The notes under the pieces: generated by a model | Told to the model about the DNA's origin: nothing | Database searches by the model: none | What the model saw: only the letters and a program-made list of their open reading frames with translations | Assembly (NCBI RefSeq): GCF_024362695.1 | Contig: NC_065424.1 | Coordinates: forward strand, 9,217,840 to 9,281,839 | Reading direction: 5' to 3' | DNA length: 64,000 bases | Source: Pectinophora gossypiella | Taxonomy: Eukaryota > Arthropoda > Insecta > Lepidoptera > Gelechiidae | Translations under genes and position numbers: made by a program | Part shown: positions 53,333-62,143 of the stretch, in pieces | Layout of the letters: each line of letters begins with the position of its first letter | Numbering within the stretch: the stretch's first letter is position 1

Positions 53333-53640
53333 CTGACTCCGTGGTCCAGTAGTATGAGCGTTGGGCTCACGATCCGGAGGTCCCGGGTTCAAATCCCGGT
53401 TGGGACACATCACGAATATCACTTTGTGATCCCTAGTTTGGTTATAGGACATTACAGGCTGATCACCTGATTGTCCGATAGAAAGATGAACCGTGCTTCG
53501 GAACTACTTATTGATGTAAGTTAGTAGTCGTTACATGTGCCCTGTCAGGGGCCTTTGGCGGCTCAATAGTAACCCTAATACCAGGGTTGATGGGGTTGGT
53601 AATCCACCTCACAACCCACACGATAGAAGAAGAAAGAAGA
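53333..53640 (+). mobile_element. SINE-1, complete
   Basis: CTCCGTGGTCCAGTAGTATG, GGGTTCAAATCCCGGTTGGG, AGGCTGATCACCTGATTGTC, GTGCTTCGGAACTACTTATT (core shortened), GGGGCCTTTGGCGGCTCAAT, CACACGATAGAAGAAGA. Confidence 0.85.
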
Positions 53641-53924
53641 ACAAATAATCGTTGTTAATAATTTTCGTTGAAAAGAAAAATAATAAATAATACATTTCTC
53701 TTGTCTTTTAAATATATTGCCTTTTCACTTCAATCAGGCAAATTGTATTGTATTTCTTTTTGATTGAACCATTCCAATTTTAAACCCTTTTGAGGGAACC
53801 AACGTCTTTTGTACCATCTGATTGAACCACTATTGAACAGTTTCTTTTCTCCCCTATAATTTTCCAAGATGTTTCAAACTTTTTTATTCTTATTCTTATT
53901 GAAAAGTAGACAGTACAAATAGAG

Positions 53925-54120
53925 CGACTGACTCGGTGGTACAGTGACAGAGCGTTGGGCTCACGAGCCGGAGGTTCTGGGTTCGATTGCCAGTATAGAC
54001 ACGTTTAAGAAGAAAAAATACAGTTTGTGTGACTGTGCCTTGTTTGGCCAGGACATTGCATCCTGAATTCACCTAATTGTCCGAAAAATACCTCTAAGAT
54101 GAATCCGTGATACAAGTATC
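53925..54120 (+). mobile_element. SINE-1-related head, variant
   Basis: CTCGGTGGTACAGTGACAGA, GTTCTGGGTTCGATTGCCAG, then AAGAAGAAAAAATACAG, GGCCAGGACATTGCATCCTG, ATTCACCTAATTGTCCGAAA. Pol III boxes present; the core is missing. Confidence 0.6.
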
Positions 54121-54364
54121 AGAACTCTTGAATTACCTACATCTTACCGTCATGGGTTACGATTTCATGAAATTGTGTCGGTCCGTAAAGTTCACATTTA
54201 GCGCTCTGTATCCTCTCTACGAGAATATTTCTCATGCGAATCGATGGAAAGTGTAACGAGAGGCTTCTAGCATGTCCCGTGGGCGTTTACAAAGTGATGA
54301 GAAACTGAGAAATACGAAGCTTCAAGAGTGTAACATAACGCTATGTTATTTAGTTATTTTTCGT

Positions 54365-54650
54365 ATTATAACATAAAACATAAACAGCCTAAGTATATAC
54401 GGCCCGCTGCTGGGCACAGGCCTCCCCTCTATCAACCGGAGAGGCATGGACCTGTGAACGCCCAAACAACTTTTTTTTTTAAATAATGTCTAGGGCCCTG
54501 TGGCGAGGTTTTTCTTGCAGCTTTTTTTCTCCGGTTATGAGAAGCTGCAGTAGTTTTAGGCGGATGAGACGTTCGTTGTGTAAAAATTGACGATTGAAAG
54601 TGTAACTATGTAACCTGTTGAATAAAGATATTTTTGAATTTGAATTTTAA
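54365..54650. mobile_element. SINE-3 tail (-) and R-D retroposon (+)
   Basis: 54365-54450: AACATAAACAGCCTAAGTAT, GCTGCTGGGCACAGGCCTCC. 54475-54650: TGTCTAGGGCCCTGTGGCGA, GGCGGATGAGACGTTCGTTG, AAAGATATTTTTGAATTTGA. Confidence 0.65.
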
Positions 54651-54734
54651 CTACACTACAGAAACAACAGAAACCACGTGATATCAATTATACATGATTC
54701 ACACATGAATTCAAACTCGGAAAATTCAATTCAA

Positions 54735-54810
54735 TGGTTTAGGGCCCCATCCTGGGTTCGAACCCATAGCAAAACAATATGAGTCACGCATTCTTCGAAC
54801 AGGGCTACCG
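54735..54810 (-). mobile_element. tRNA-like SINE head near exon C
   Basis: ATCCTGGGTTCGAACCCATA contains a B box; TTCGAACAGGGCTACCG reads CGGTAGCCCTGTTCGAA on the minus strand, an A-box-like stretch. It ends about 60 bp before the exon C acceptor. Confidence 0.45.
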
Positions 54811-54871
54811 CACGAATTCAATCAATCTGACAGTGTCATTTTTCAATAGCAACTCGTATTGTTGTCCACAG

Positions 54872-54999
54872 AGGGAGCTAAACGCAGTCGACTTCAAGGT
54901 GTCACCAGATCTCAAATTCGTGCTGTTAATATCTGATGTGCTACCAGGGTGGAGGCACGTGCGAATGGCACGGTACCACGTATATGACATTATCAACAG
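54872..54999 (+). CDS. S9B dipeptidyl-peptidase-like, exon C (propeller)
   Basis: Acceptor ttgtccacag ends at 54871 and the donor GTATGT starts at 55000. The 128-bp exon is read in phase 0 and gives RELNAVDFKVSPDLKFVLL, then ISD, a W-R-H-V/M-A-R-Y stretch, and HVYDIIN, ending two bases into an AGx codon. VSPDLKFVLL matches the S-x-S-P-D-x-x-Y/F-x-L-L signature of DPP family blades, and the Y-x-V-Y-D-I strand matches the following blade edge. The intron before it is about 10.5 kb and holds a minisatellite and two MITE doublets. A tRNA-like repeat head on the opposite strand ends about 60 bp upstream of the acceptor. Confidence 0.88.
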
Positions 55000-55089
55000 G
55001 TATGTAACAGATATCTTAAGTTCGTGCTGTTGGTATCTGGAAATTCGTGCTGCTGATATCCGTGCGACCGTGCGCCTCGCGCTATAGAA

Positions 55090-55240
55090 TAAGGAATAAT
55101 ATTCTTGAGCGGCAACTCTCCGCTCCCCACCAGCGACTGAGCTAGATTTAGCTCAACCCTCGAACATAGTTTAGACTTGAATTGTATGGCGTTCGACGTC
55201 ACAGACGCAGATGCGCGTGTACGATAACGTCAATAGATGG
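55090..55240 (-). repeat. Repeat R-G (reverse)
   Basis: GAGCGGCAACTCTCCGCTCC, CCACCAGCGACTGAGCTAGA, TGCGCGTGTACGATAACGTC. It follows exon C by about 90 bp. Confidence 0.6.
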
Positions 55241-55815
55241 TGTCTGTGTAAAACAAGGTTGTTTGTATGAAGTTTCCGGGGTGTGCTCGCATGTGTATGG
55301 CGTTGTCGACAAAAACGATGTTCGTGCGTCACCCAACAGGGTCCACATAATATTAGCGTCGTGGTTCACGCCGCGACTTGTGCTGAGTGAGGCCCTTTTA
55401 TTTCAAGCCATCCACCACCACCTTATGATCGTATCGACCAACACCTTTTTGTATTTTTGTTATTGTGTTGTGAAAAAAAGAATGTTATTTTCTTGTTCTT
55501 GTGCGAGGCGTCCTTTTATAATAAACAATTTCTATCTTAATCTAAATAAATAACAATTTCCTAATAAGTATTTCCTAAAAAGCCCTAAGTAGGTAAATAA
55601 ATATATTTTTTGATCTATAATATAACACACCTGCAGTCTGCGCTGCATTCACACATACATTTTATTCTTTGACACTTTTATTTCAAGAAACGGGTGAGAT
55701 CTACAGATTAAAATAGCGTAGTGTTGAGAAAAGAGGTCGAGATTCCGGTATCGAATTGAAGTTGAACACATAACATAGCATCACGTCTGTTTCCCATAAG
55801 GTATAGGCAGGTCTT
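55240..55815. other. Intron, nothing firm
   Basis: GTGGTTCACGCCGCGACTTG near 55360 resembles the block at 13990. 55770-55815 (AGCATCACGTCTGTTTCCCA) is another short dispersed motif. No gene. Confidence 0.35.
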
Positions 55816-55817
55816 TT

Positions 55818-55908
55818 TCTGTCGTGCGGGTTGTGAGGTGGAATATCAACCTCAGCAACCCTGCTGTTAGGGTTATTATTGAGCCGCCAAAGGCCCCTGA
55901 CATGACAC
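55818..55908 (-). mobile_element. SINE-1 tail
   Basis: GTCGTGCGGGTTGTGAGGTG, GCTGTTAGGGTTATTATTGA, GCCGCCAAAGGCCCCTGACA. Confidence 0.7.
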
Positions 55909-55959
55909 AGAGCAGAGGCAGACGTGTATTGTATACACACTCACTCTTCGCCAGCTATG

Positions 55960-56293
55960 CTTATAAACTGCCTATATACGTCCCACTGCTGGGCACAGGC
56001 CTCCCCTCAATCAACCGGAAGGGGTATGGAGCATACTCCACCACGCTGCTCCACTGCGGTTTGGTGGAGGTGTTTTTTACGGCTAATAGCCGGGACCAAC
56101 GGCTTAACGTGCCCTCCGAAGCACGGAATCATCTTACTTTTTCGGACAATCAGGTGATTCAAGCCCGAAAAGTCCTTACCAAACAAAGGACAGTCTCACA
56201 AAGTGATTTCGACAATGTCCCCATCGGGAATCGAACTTGGACCTCCAGATCGTGAGCCTAACGCTCTAACCACTAGACCATGGAGGCTGTTAG
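55960..56293 (-). mobile_element. SINE-3, complete
   Basis: TATATACGTCCCACTGCTGG, AACCGGAAGGGGTATGGAGC, CACCACGCTGCTCCACTGCG, TAGCCGGGACCAACGGCTTA, CGTGCCCTCCGAAGCACGGA, CAGTCTCACAAAGTGATTTC, CCATCGGGAATCGAACTTGG, AACCACTAGACCATGGAGGC. The only SINE-3 with every part in order. Confidence 0.88.
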
Positions 56294-56449
56294 CTTTTAG
56301 ATTAGCTATGCTTAAGTCCCATGTAATAGGGGGTGAGTCTATTGCCATTAACCAGGAAAAAATCTTGGAAACCACGTGTTACCAAGAAGGGACTTTCCAG
56401 GCTCCGTTCGTAAGTGTCAATGAACTCCTAAGATTCAAGAAAAATTACA

Positions 56450-56755
56450 TCATCATCATCACCGGCCCATTAACATCCCCACTGCTGGGGCACGGGCCTT
56501 CCCTATGGATGGATAGGGAGATCGGGCCTTAAACCACCACGCGGACCCAACCGGACCTAACCATTGGTGGTTATTAACGACTACTAATGCAGCCGGGACC
56601 AACGGCTTAACGTGCCTTCCGAAGCACGGAGGAGCTTGAGATGAAAACTTTTTTTTTTGGGGTCACCCATCCTAAGACCAGCCTTTGCGAAAGTTGCTTA
56701 ACTTCAACAATCGCAGACCGAGCGCGTTTACCGCTGCGCCACCGAACTCCTCAAA
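56450..56755 (-). mobile_element. SINE-2, complete
   Basis: CATCATCATCACCGGCCCAT tail, CCCTATGGATGGATAGGGAG, GCAGCCGGGACCAACGGCTT, CGTGCCTTCCGAAGCACGGA, T-run, CAATCGCAGACCGAGCGCGT, TTACCGCTGCGCCACCGAAC. Confidence 0.88.
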
Positions 56756-57029
56756 CAATTCCCTGTAATTACAACACCTCAGTTCAAAAGAAGTTCCAAA
56801 ATAAAAGTGAAGTGTGTGAAGTGAAGTGAATGCAGTCTAACGCAGTCCCCACACTGCAGGTACAATATAAATCACACGACACCAACACCTACAAGACCAC
56901 CACACTAAGTTTGTCACTGTCCACCGGAATGTACGGCTGTTTCGCGTTAACTGGGAAAAGAAAGGACAATTTTCTATTTAAGTGTGTGTTTGTGTGTGTG
57001 TGGAAAAATGGGAACATAACATTTAGAAT

Positions 57030-59137
57030 CTATACTTGATAGTTTATCTGTTGGTTCCACTATTTGTAAATATTTATGGTCTTTTTTAATTGAGCGGAAA
57101 CTCAAAATTAAGTGTGAAAATGGTATTCAGGATCTTGTAAGATATACTAATAGGGGCTTAGCTCAAGGTGACCCCATGTCTCCCCTTATTTTTAATATAG
57201 TCACCCATGAAATCTGCAAAACTCTAAATGAGGTTATAGTAGCACAATATGCTGATGATTTTGTCCTGTATATTAAGAATAAATCTATTAATTACAGTGT
57301 GGTGAAAATTCAAAATTCGCTCAATGTGATGATTCAATTATTAGAAAAGGTTGGTTTGGATATTTCAGCACAAAAATCTAAAGTTTGTTTATTTTCTAGA
57401 GGCAGGAGACATTTTAATGTTACTATAAATGCTAAAAATATTCCGCTACAGTTGGTAGATAACTTCAAATACTTAGGTTTATGGTTGGATAAAAGTCTGC
57501 GTTTCGGTAAGCACATTAATGAAATATGTGAAAAGACATCCAAATTCCTGAACATTCTTAAAATTTTAGTAGGCCCTTCATGGGGGGTACACCCAAAGCA
57601 CCTGCGAAGGTTGTACATTGCTTTGGTAAGGAGTCGTGTGGATTATGGTTGTTTCCTATATCACCACAGTGCACAAAACCATGTCTCGAAATTAGATAGG
57701 ATACAGAATCAGGCTCTGAGGGTCATTGGAGGGTTTATAAAAACAACCCCTATACACGTAATGGAAGCTGAACTTTGTATCCCGCCGTTATCTTTGAGAA
57801 GGCAGTATCTAGCATTAAAATATGGTCTAAAATGTCGTTCGTGGTCATATAACCCTACGGTCAAATTACTATGTGAACTTGGAACTGCTTCTGAGAATAG
57901 GTATTGGCACAATAAAAAGAAGCCGCTGCTGCCATTTGTTTATAATCAAGTTAAGCATGAAAGGATATTTTCCTCTAATCCGTTGTTAATGTTTACTCTA
58001 AGTTTTTGGATGTCGAAGGCAAATATTATTGATGTTATTTTTACTAATTTAGACAGTGTACAGCGTTCTAAAAATTTGTATGAACTGAATTCCCTTAAAT
58101 TCAATATAATTCAAGAAGTTAATTTTAAATATAGAGGATTTCATAGGATTTTTACAGATGCTTCTAAATCAAAAGATGGTATGGGAGCTGCCTTTTTTGA
58201 TCAGAATACAAATTTTAGAACTCGCTACAAAATTACTAGCAATATATGTATTATGTCTGCGGAGCTATTTGCTATTTCAGAGGCCATCTCCTATTCATAT
58301 ACCTTATCATCTAAAAGAATTGTTATTTTCACGGACAGTAAAAGTGCTTTGCAACATGTGGCTCGTTCCGCTATGGGCTACAGAGGTACAGCGCTTTCTT
58401 ATAAAATATTAGATATGGTATATGGTTTGCCTGTTGGGGTGACTCTGAGGTTGCAATGGGTTCCTTCTCATGTAGGCTTGAGCGGTAACGAGGAGGCTGA
58501 CAATTTGGCAAAGTGCGCCTGTACTGATGGCAGTGAGGTATTTATAATCCCTGAATATTCCGATATTTTTCATTCATATATAAAGTCGTGGCGCTCCTCC
58601 TGGAAAGAGTATTTCGACGTAAGATCCAAGGAGAAGGGTGTCTGGTACAGGACTATTGCGTGTCAGCCTCCTCGAATACCATGGTTCGTCGATGTTAAGT
58701 TCGGGAGGAAACTTCTCAAAATTGCTTTTAGGTTAAGATCTGGGCATATTCCTTTAAAGAGCTTTGCTTACTTAATGAAAAAAACCTCTTCCCCAAACTG
58801 CGAAGTTTGTGGGAAGAGAGAAGATACGTACCATATCTTATATGAATGTACTCGGAATGCCTCACAAAGGCTGTTTTTATTTAAACATCTTAAAATTAGG
58901 AGTCAGAATAGTGATATAGGTGTCTTGGAGGCCTTTTTATCAGAACCTACGAGCAGAGAATCATATTTGATTTATGCTTTCATTCACAACAGCATCACAT
59001 CTTAGGCTGTTGTGGGTGGAGGCATGAATTAAATATGATTTTTTATCAGTTTTAGTCAGTCTTGATCGATGGGGCTGGCATAACAAATTTTGTTAAAAGC
59101 CCTTAAGTAAATTAAAGACAAAAAAAAAAAAAAAAAA
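57030..59137 (+). mobile_element. Non-LTR retrotransposon, 5'-truncated, 12-bp target duplication
   Basis: AACATTTAGAAT at 57018-57029 is repeated at 59136-59147. The insert begins inside the reverse transcriptase and ends in a UTR (TTTTGTTAAAAGCCCTTAAG) and an A-run of about 18. Its 3' end is shared with the fragment at 21550-22020. The intact ORF and perfect duplication imply a recent insertion. Confidence 0.9.
57032..59005 (+). CDS. Reverse transcriptase / RNase H (C-terminal part of ORF2)
   Basis: Open for 657 codons to a TAG at 59003-59005; the true start is missing because the element is 5'-truncated. The RT finger/palm motif GLAQGDPMSPLIFNI lies at about codons 42-56 and the catalytic box QYADDFVLY at about 72-80, followed by L-x-x-x-G-L and F-K-Y-L-G motifs of the thumb side. 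A type I RNase H follows at about codons 373-500, with the D-E-D-D acid set visible in FTDASKSK, SAELFAIS, IFTDSKSALQ and SGNEEADNLAK. Near the end a C-x2-C-x7-H-x4-C finger (CEVCGKREDTYHILYEC) is present. RT plus RNase H without LTRs points to the I group (I/Loa/R1 relatives), though the clade cannot be fixed without the endonuclease. It would copy the element RNA at the nicked target; here it lacks the endonuclease and cannot be autonomous. Confidence 0.92.
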   Translation: MLDSLSVGSTICKYLWSFLIERKLKIKCENGIQDLVRYTNRGLAQGDPMSPLIFNIVTHEICKTLNEVIVAQYADDFVLYIKNKSINYSVVKIQNSLNVMIQLLEKVGLDISAQKSKVCLFSRGRRHFNVTINAKNIPLQLVDNFKYLGLWLDKSLRFGKHINEICEKTSKFLNILKILVGPSWGVHPKHLRRLYIALVRSRVDYGCFLYHHSAQNHVSKLDRIQNQALRVIGGFIKTTPIHVMEAELCIPPLSLRRQYLALKYGLKCRSWSYNPTVKLLCELGTASENRYWHNKKKPLLPFVYNQVKHERIFSSNPLLMFTLSFWMSKANIIDVIFTNLDSVQRSKNLYELNSLKFNIIQEVNFKYRGFHRIFTDASKSKDGMGAAFFDQNTNFRTRYKITSNICIMSAELFAISEAISYSYTLSSKRIVIFTDSKSALQHVARSAMGYRGTALSYKILDMVYGLPVGVTLRLQWVPSHVGLSGNEEADNLAKCACTDGSEVFIIPEYSDIFHSYIKSWRSSWKEYFDVRSKEKGVWYRTIACQPPRIPWFVDVKFGRKLLKIAFRLRSGHIPLKSFAYLMKKTSSPNCEVCGKREDTYHILYECTRNASQRLFLFKHLKIRSQNSDIGVLEAFLSEPTSRESYLIYAFIHNSITS

Positions 59138-59147
59138 CATTTAGAAT

Positions 59148-59650
59148 AACGGCCTCTGTGGTCCAGTGGTTGAGCGTTGAGCTCACGATCCGAAGGTCCT
59201 GGGTTCGAATCCCGGTGGGAAAATATCGCAAAAATCACTTTGTGATCCCTAGTTTGGTTAGGACATTATAAGCTGATCACCTGATTGTCCAAAAAAAGAT
59301 GATCCGTGCTTAGAAAGACACGTTTAACGGCCTCCGTGGTCCAGTGGTTGAGAGTTGGGCTCACGATCCGAAGGTCCCGGGTTCGAATCCCGGTGGGGAC
59401 AAGTCACTTTGTGATCCCTAGTTTGGTTAGGACATTACAGGCTGATCACCTGATTGTCCGAAAGTAAGACGATTCGTGGTTCAGAAGGCACGTTAAGCCG
59501 TTGGTCCTGGTTACTACGTAAACATACTGATGTAAGTACGTAGTCGTTACGTGAGCCATGTCAGGGGCCTTTGGCGGCTCAGTGATTATTCCTGACACCA
59601 GGGTTGATGAGATTGGTATTCCACCTCACAACCCACACGATAAGAAGTAG
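59148..59650 (+). mobile_element. Two SINE-1 units in tandem
   Basis: Unit 1 (59148-59325) has a head (TCTGTGGTCCAGTGGTTGAG, GGTTCGAATCCCGGTGGGAA) and stops in the core (AGAAAGACACGTTTA). Unit 2 (59326-59650) has its own head (CTCCGTGGTCCAGTGGTTGA) and full body to CACACGATAAGAAG. It abuts the retrotransposon target duplication. Confidence 0.8.
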
Positions 59651-59854
59651 ACATTTTGAATCTTGAAGATAACCGATGTTGAGGATAGAAAATGGCACTA
59701 TTTTCTAAAGCGTTTAATTTTAGCCCTGTACGAGTATTTGGTAGCCTTAGCCAAGTTGTACAGGATAACAGCACTCGACAGTGACGGTGATAAAAAAGTA
59801 TATAGGGGTCACATGTCACCTACAAACCTGTTGTTGCTGTTGCTAATGTTGCAG

Positions 59855-59877
59855 ATAGACACACACACACACACGCA

Positions 59878-59909
<32 letters not shown>

Positions 59910-59947
59910 CAAACTCACACTCACACACACACACACACTCACACACA

Positions 59948-59996
<49 letters not shown>
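59855..59996 (+). repeat. CA microsatellite with GCAC and TCAC variants
   Basis: (CA)n interrupted by a GCAC block (59872-59896) and ACTCAC steps. Open frames of His/Thr or Cys/Val here are repeat artefacts. Confidence 0.95.
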
Positions 59997-60303
59997 ACTT
60001 TACGGCTTAGTCTATTTTACTTGAACTCAAACTGAAAAATTGTTATTAATATTATTTTTTTCTTTCTTTTTCGCGTTTATTACTCAGTTTACTAACCATA
60101 ATTATTCTATGTACAAACATACTCCCCAGTGTCCATATTTATTCTGGAGGTGGAGGCCTGGAGCCTATAGTACAGGGTAACCTAGTTTAGTCTCCAGCCT
60201 CTACAAACATAAGTTAATTAAGTCAAAATGTAACTTATTATTGTTATGTTGTGGAGGTAATACACGATTTTTATTATTATTATTTTATTATTGTCATGTC
60301 AAG

Positions 60304-60467
60304 GAACAAGATCCCGATCTCGCACGTAGAGGACGACCGATCAGCGCCGCTGCTGCAGTACGCCGAGTGGTCACCCACCGGCAGCAGCCTCGTCTTCGTG
60401 CACGACAATGACATCTACTACAAGCCCTGGGTGCTCAAGAGGCTCATCTGCAGGATCACCAACACTG
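60304..60467 (+). CDS. S9B dipeptidyl-peptidase-like, exon D (propeller)
   Basis: The first base completes the Arg codon left by exon C. The exon then reads NKIPISHVEDD, LLQYAEWSPTGSSLVFVHDN, DIYYKPWVLKRL and ITNTG. LQYAxWxPxGxxLVFVxxNDIYY is a hallmark of the DPP4/DPP6/DPP10 propeller, where it forms the blade that closes on an N-x-I-Y-Y strand; ITxTG starts the next blade. The donor is GTGAGT at 60468. The acceptor is an AAG at 60301-60303 rather than the more usual CAG, behind a weak TTATT-rich tract, so the left edge is less certain than the others; it is fixed by phase. A SINE starts 50 bp after the donor. Confidence 0.88.
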
Positions 60468-60517
60468 GTGAGTTTGGCGTGAAGTGCAGTGTGATGTTAA
60501 GTGTTAATTAAGTGTAA

Positions 60518-60728
60518 GGCCGGTCATAGAATGGGTGACCACAAAAAAAAAGTTTTCATCTCGAGCTCCTCCGTGCTTCGGAAGGCACGTTAAGCCGTGT
60601 TGGTGCCGGCTACATTAATAACCATCAATCCGCACTGGGCCCGCGTGATGGTTTAAGGCCCGATCTCCCTATCCATCCATAGGGAAGGCCCGTGCCCCAG
60701 CACTGGAGACGTTAATGGGCTGATGATA
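60518..60728 (+). mobile_element. SINE-2, head-less
   Basis: Starts AGGCCGGTCATAGAATGGGT, with A-run, core (GGAAGGCACGTTAAGCCGTG), middle and TTAATGGGCTGATGATAAC. It begins 50 bp after the exon D donor. Confidence 0.85.
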
Positions 60729-60884
60729 ACATTATGTATATAATTATGTCGCTACCTATATTAATGTTATGTATATTGATCAGAATAATGGCTGGAAGAT
60801 GTAATTTTGCCTGGGTGTAATAAAGAGGATCAATATTTATACCTAAAAACAAAGATAAAAAGTGCATATGTCTGATATCCATCA

Positions 60885-61260
60885 AAAGGAAACGAAGTAA
60901 AATCTGTACAGCGCCATCTATATTGGTTTTGAGGAAAGTAGCCTGGAAAGACCCTCATTGAGGTAGTGAAAGGTACGTCCATCACCAGACCCACGCCTCA
61001 CCTGAGCTTTCTGTTAGACCAACGTGATAGGTGGTGAGCCGTATTTATTATTTTATATTTATTTTTAACTCAATATTAATTAATTTTTCATTTTAATAAA
61101 TATAATTTTAATTTTAAGTTTTGATTTTAATAATTTTTAACTTTATTTCATTATTATTATTATTTTTTCATTGTAATAACTTTTAAATTTAAAGAGACAT
61201 AATTATATCTTACAATATGGGTACCTACCTGAAATAAATGCATTTTTTTTTATTTTTTAT
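60885..61260. repeat. Fragments of dispersed repeats
   Basis: 60898-60950 (TGTACAGCGCCATCTATATT) also occurs at 35135-35185. 60985-61050 (CGCCTCACCTGAGCTTTCTG, ACCAACGTGATAGGTGGTGA) is R-E in reverse. 61050-61260 is AT-rich with a CTGAAATAAATGCATTTTTT end. Confidence 0.45.
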
Positions 61261-61334
61261 TTTTTTATAATGGTCGAGTCAACTGTGTTAGTGAAAACAA
61301 CAATAGCAGAGAGGCTTAAAGAAGTGTTGAGAAT

Positions 61335-61573
61335 TGTCACTTGTTCTTCTTCTATCGTGTGGGTTGTAAGGTGGATTACCAACCCAACAACCCTGGTGTC
61401 TACTAACTTGCATCAGTAAGTAGTAACCGGGACGAACGGCTTAACGTACCTTCCGAAGCACGGATCATCTTACTTTCGGACAATCAGGTGATCAGCCTGT
61501 AATGTCCTAACCAAAGTAGTCACAAAGTGATTTTCCTGAGATGTCGCCACCGGGATTTGAACCCAGGATTCTT
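61335..61573 (-). mobile_element. SINE-1, nearly complete, beside exon E
   Basis: TTCTTCTTCTATCGTGTGGG, AAGTAGTAACCGGGACGAAC, GGCTTAACGTACCTTCCGAA, CAGCCTGTAATGTCCTAACC, CCACCGGGATTTGAACCCAG. The A-box half of the head is missing; the repeat ends about 27 bp before the acceptor. Confidence 0.8.
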
Positions 61574-61600
61574 GTTAGTTATCACTAACAATATTTCCAG

Positions 61601-61818
61601 GTGTTCCTGGAGTGATCTGGAACGGCGTGCCAGACTTCCTTTACGAGACTGAAGTGTTGCGCCTGGACCGGGCGTTGTGGTTCAGCCCAGACGGTCAGAA
61701 CCTCATGTACGTCACCTACAACGACAGCCTGGTGCAGAAGCACAGGTATTCCTGGTACGGCCTGGACTTGCAGGAGCCGCCAGCCTATCCGAGCATACTC
61801 ACGCTCTGGTATCCCAAG
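61601..61818 (+). CDS. S9B dipeptidyl-peptidase-like, exon E (substrate-anchoring region)
   Basis: Acceptor atatttccag ends at 61600; donor GTGAGA starts at 61819. The 218-bp exon begins by completing a Gly codon and reads VPGVIWNGVPDFLYETEVL, then a LDRALWFSPDGQNLMYVTYN segment, NDSLVQ, and ends LTLWYPK in phase 0. The order G-V-I-x-N-G-x-x-D-x-L-Y-E-x-E, A-x-W-x-S-P-D-G, Y-x-x-x-N-D-S, Y-P-K is diagnostic for S9B. In DPP4 the Y-E-E-E motif holds the two glutamates that bind the substrate N terminus; here the middle position is Thr (Y-E-T-E). Whether the protein is a peptidase or an inactive channel-associated relative cannot be decided, because the catalytic C-terminal domain lies beyond the window. 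A minus-strand SINE ends within about 30 bp of the acceptor. Confidence 0.93.
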
Positions 61819-62143
61819 GTGAGACTTTTATGGCATTAGCGTATTATTCTCCAAGTGATTATTTTGATGACAAATTATAATTATTTAGTTCTACTTACTT
61901 GACTTTCAATCCTTATTATGACATGATATTCTATACGTAATTCTTGTAAGTCTGTTCGTATACTTTATTTTTTATTTTTATTCGACAAAATTTATTATTA
62001 TATGGAAACGACGTACATAATAAATAATAATAATAAAAATGTTTATTCAGAAAAAAGGGTACAATTTTTACTGAATATAGATATTTTTGAATTTGTATAG
62101 TATCGATTGTTTCTACAAAACTCAGAAGCAACACCATCTATAA

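Noticed and set aside
55824..56255. 143-codon frame
   Set aside because: Lies entirely within SINE-1 and SINE-3 copies; the same residues recur wherever those SINEs lie in this orientation.
57334..57912. Minus-strand frames inside the retrotransposon
   Set aside because: Shadows of the RT/RNase H frame on the plus strand.
59663..60010. 115-codon frame with His/Thr repeats
   Set aside because: Comes from the CA microsatellite; the reverse strand gives an equally open Cys/Val frame.
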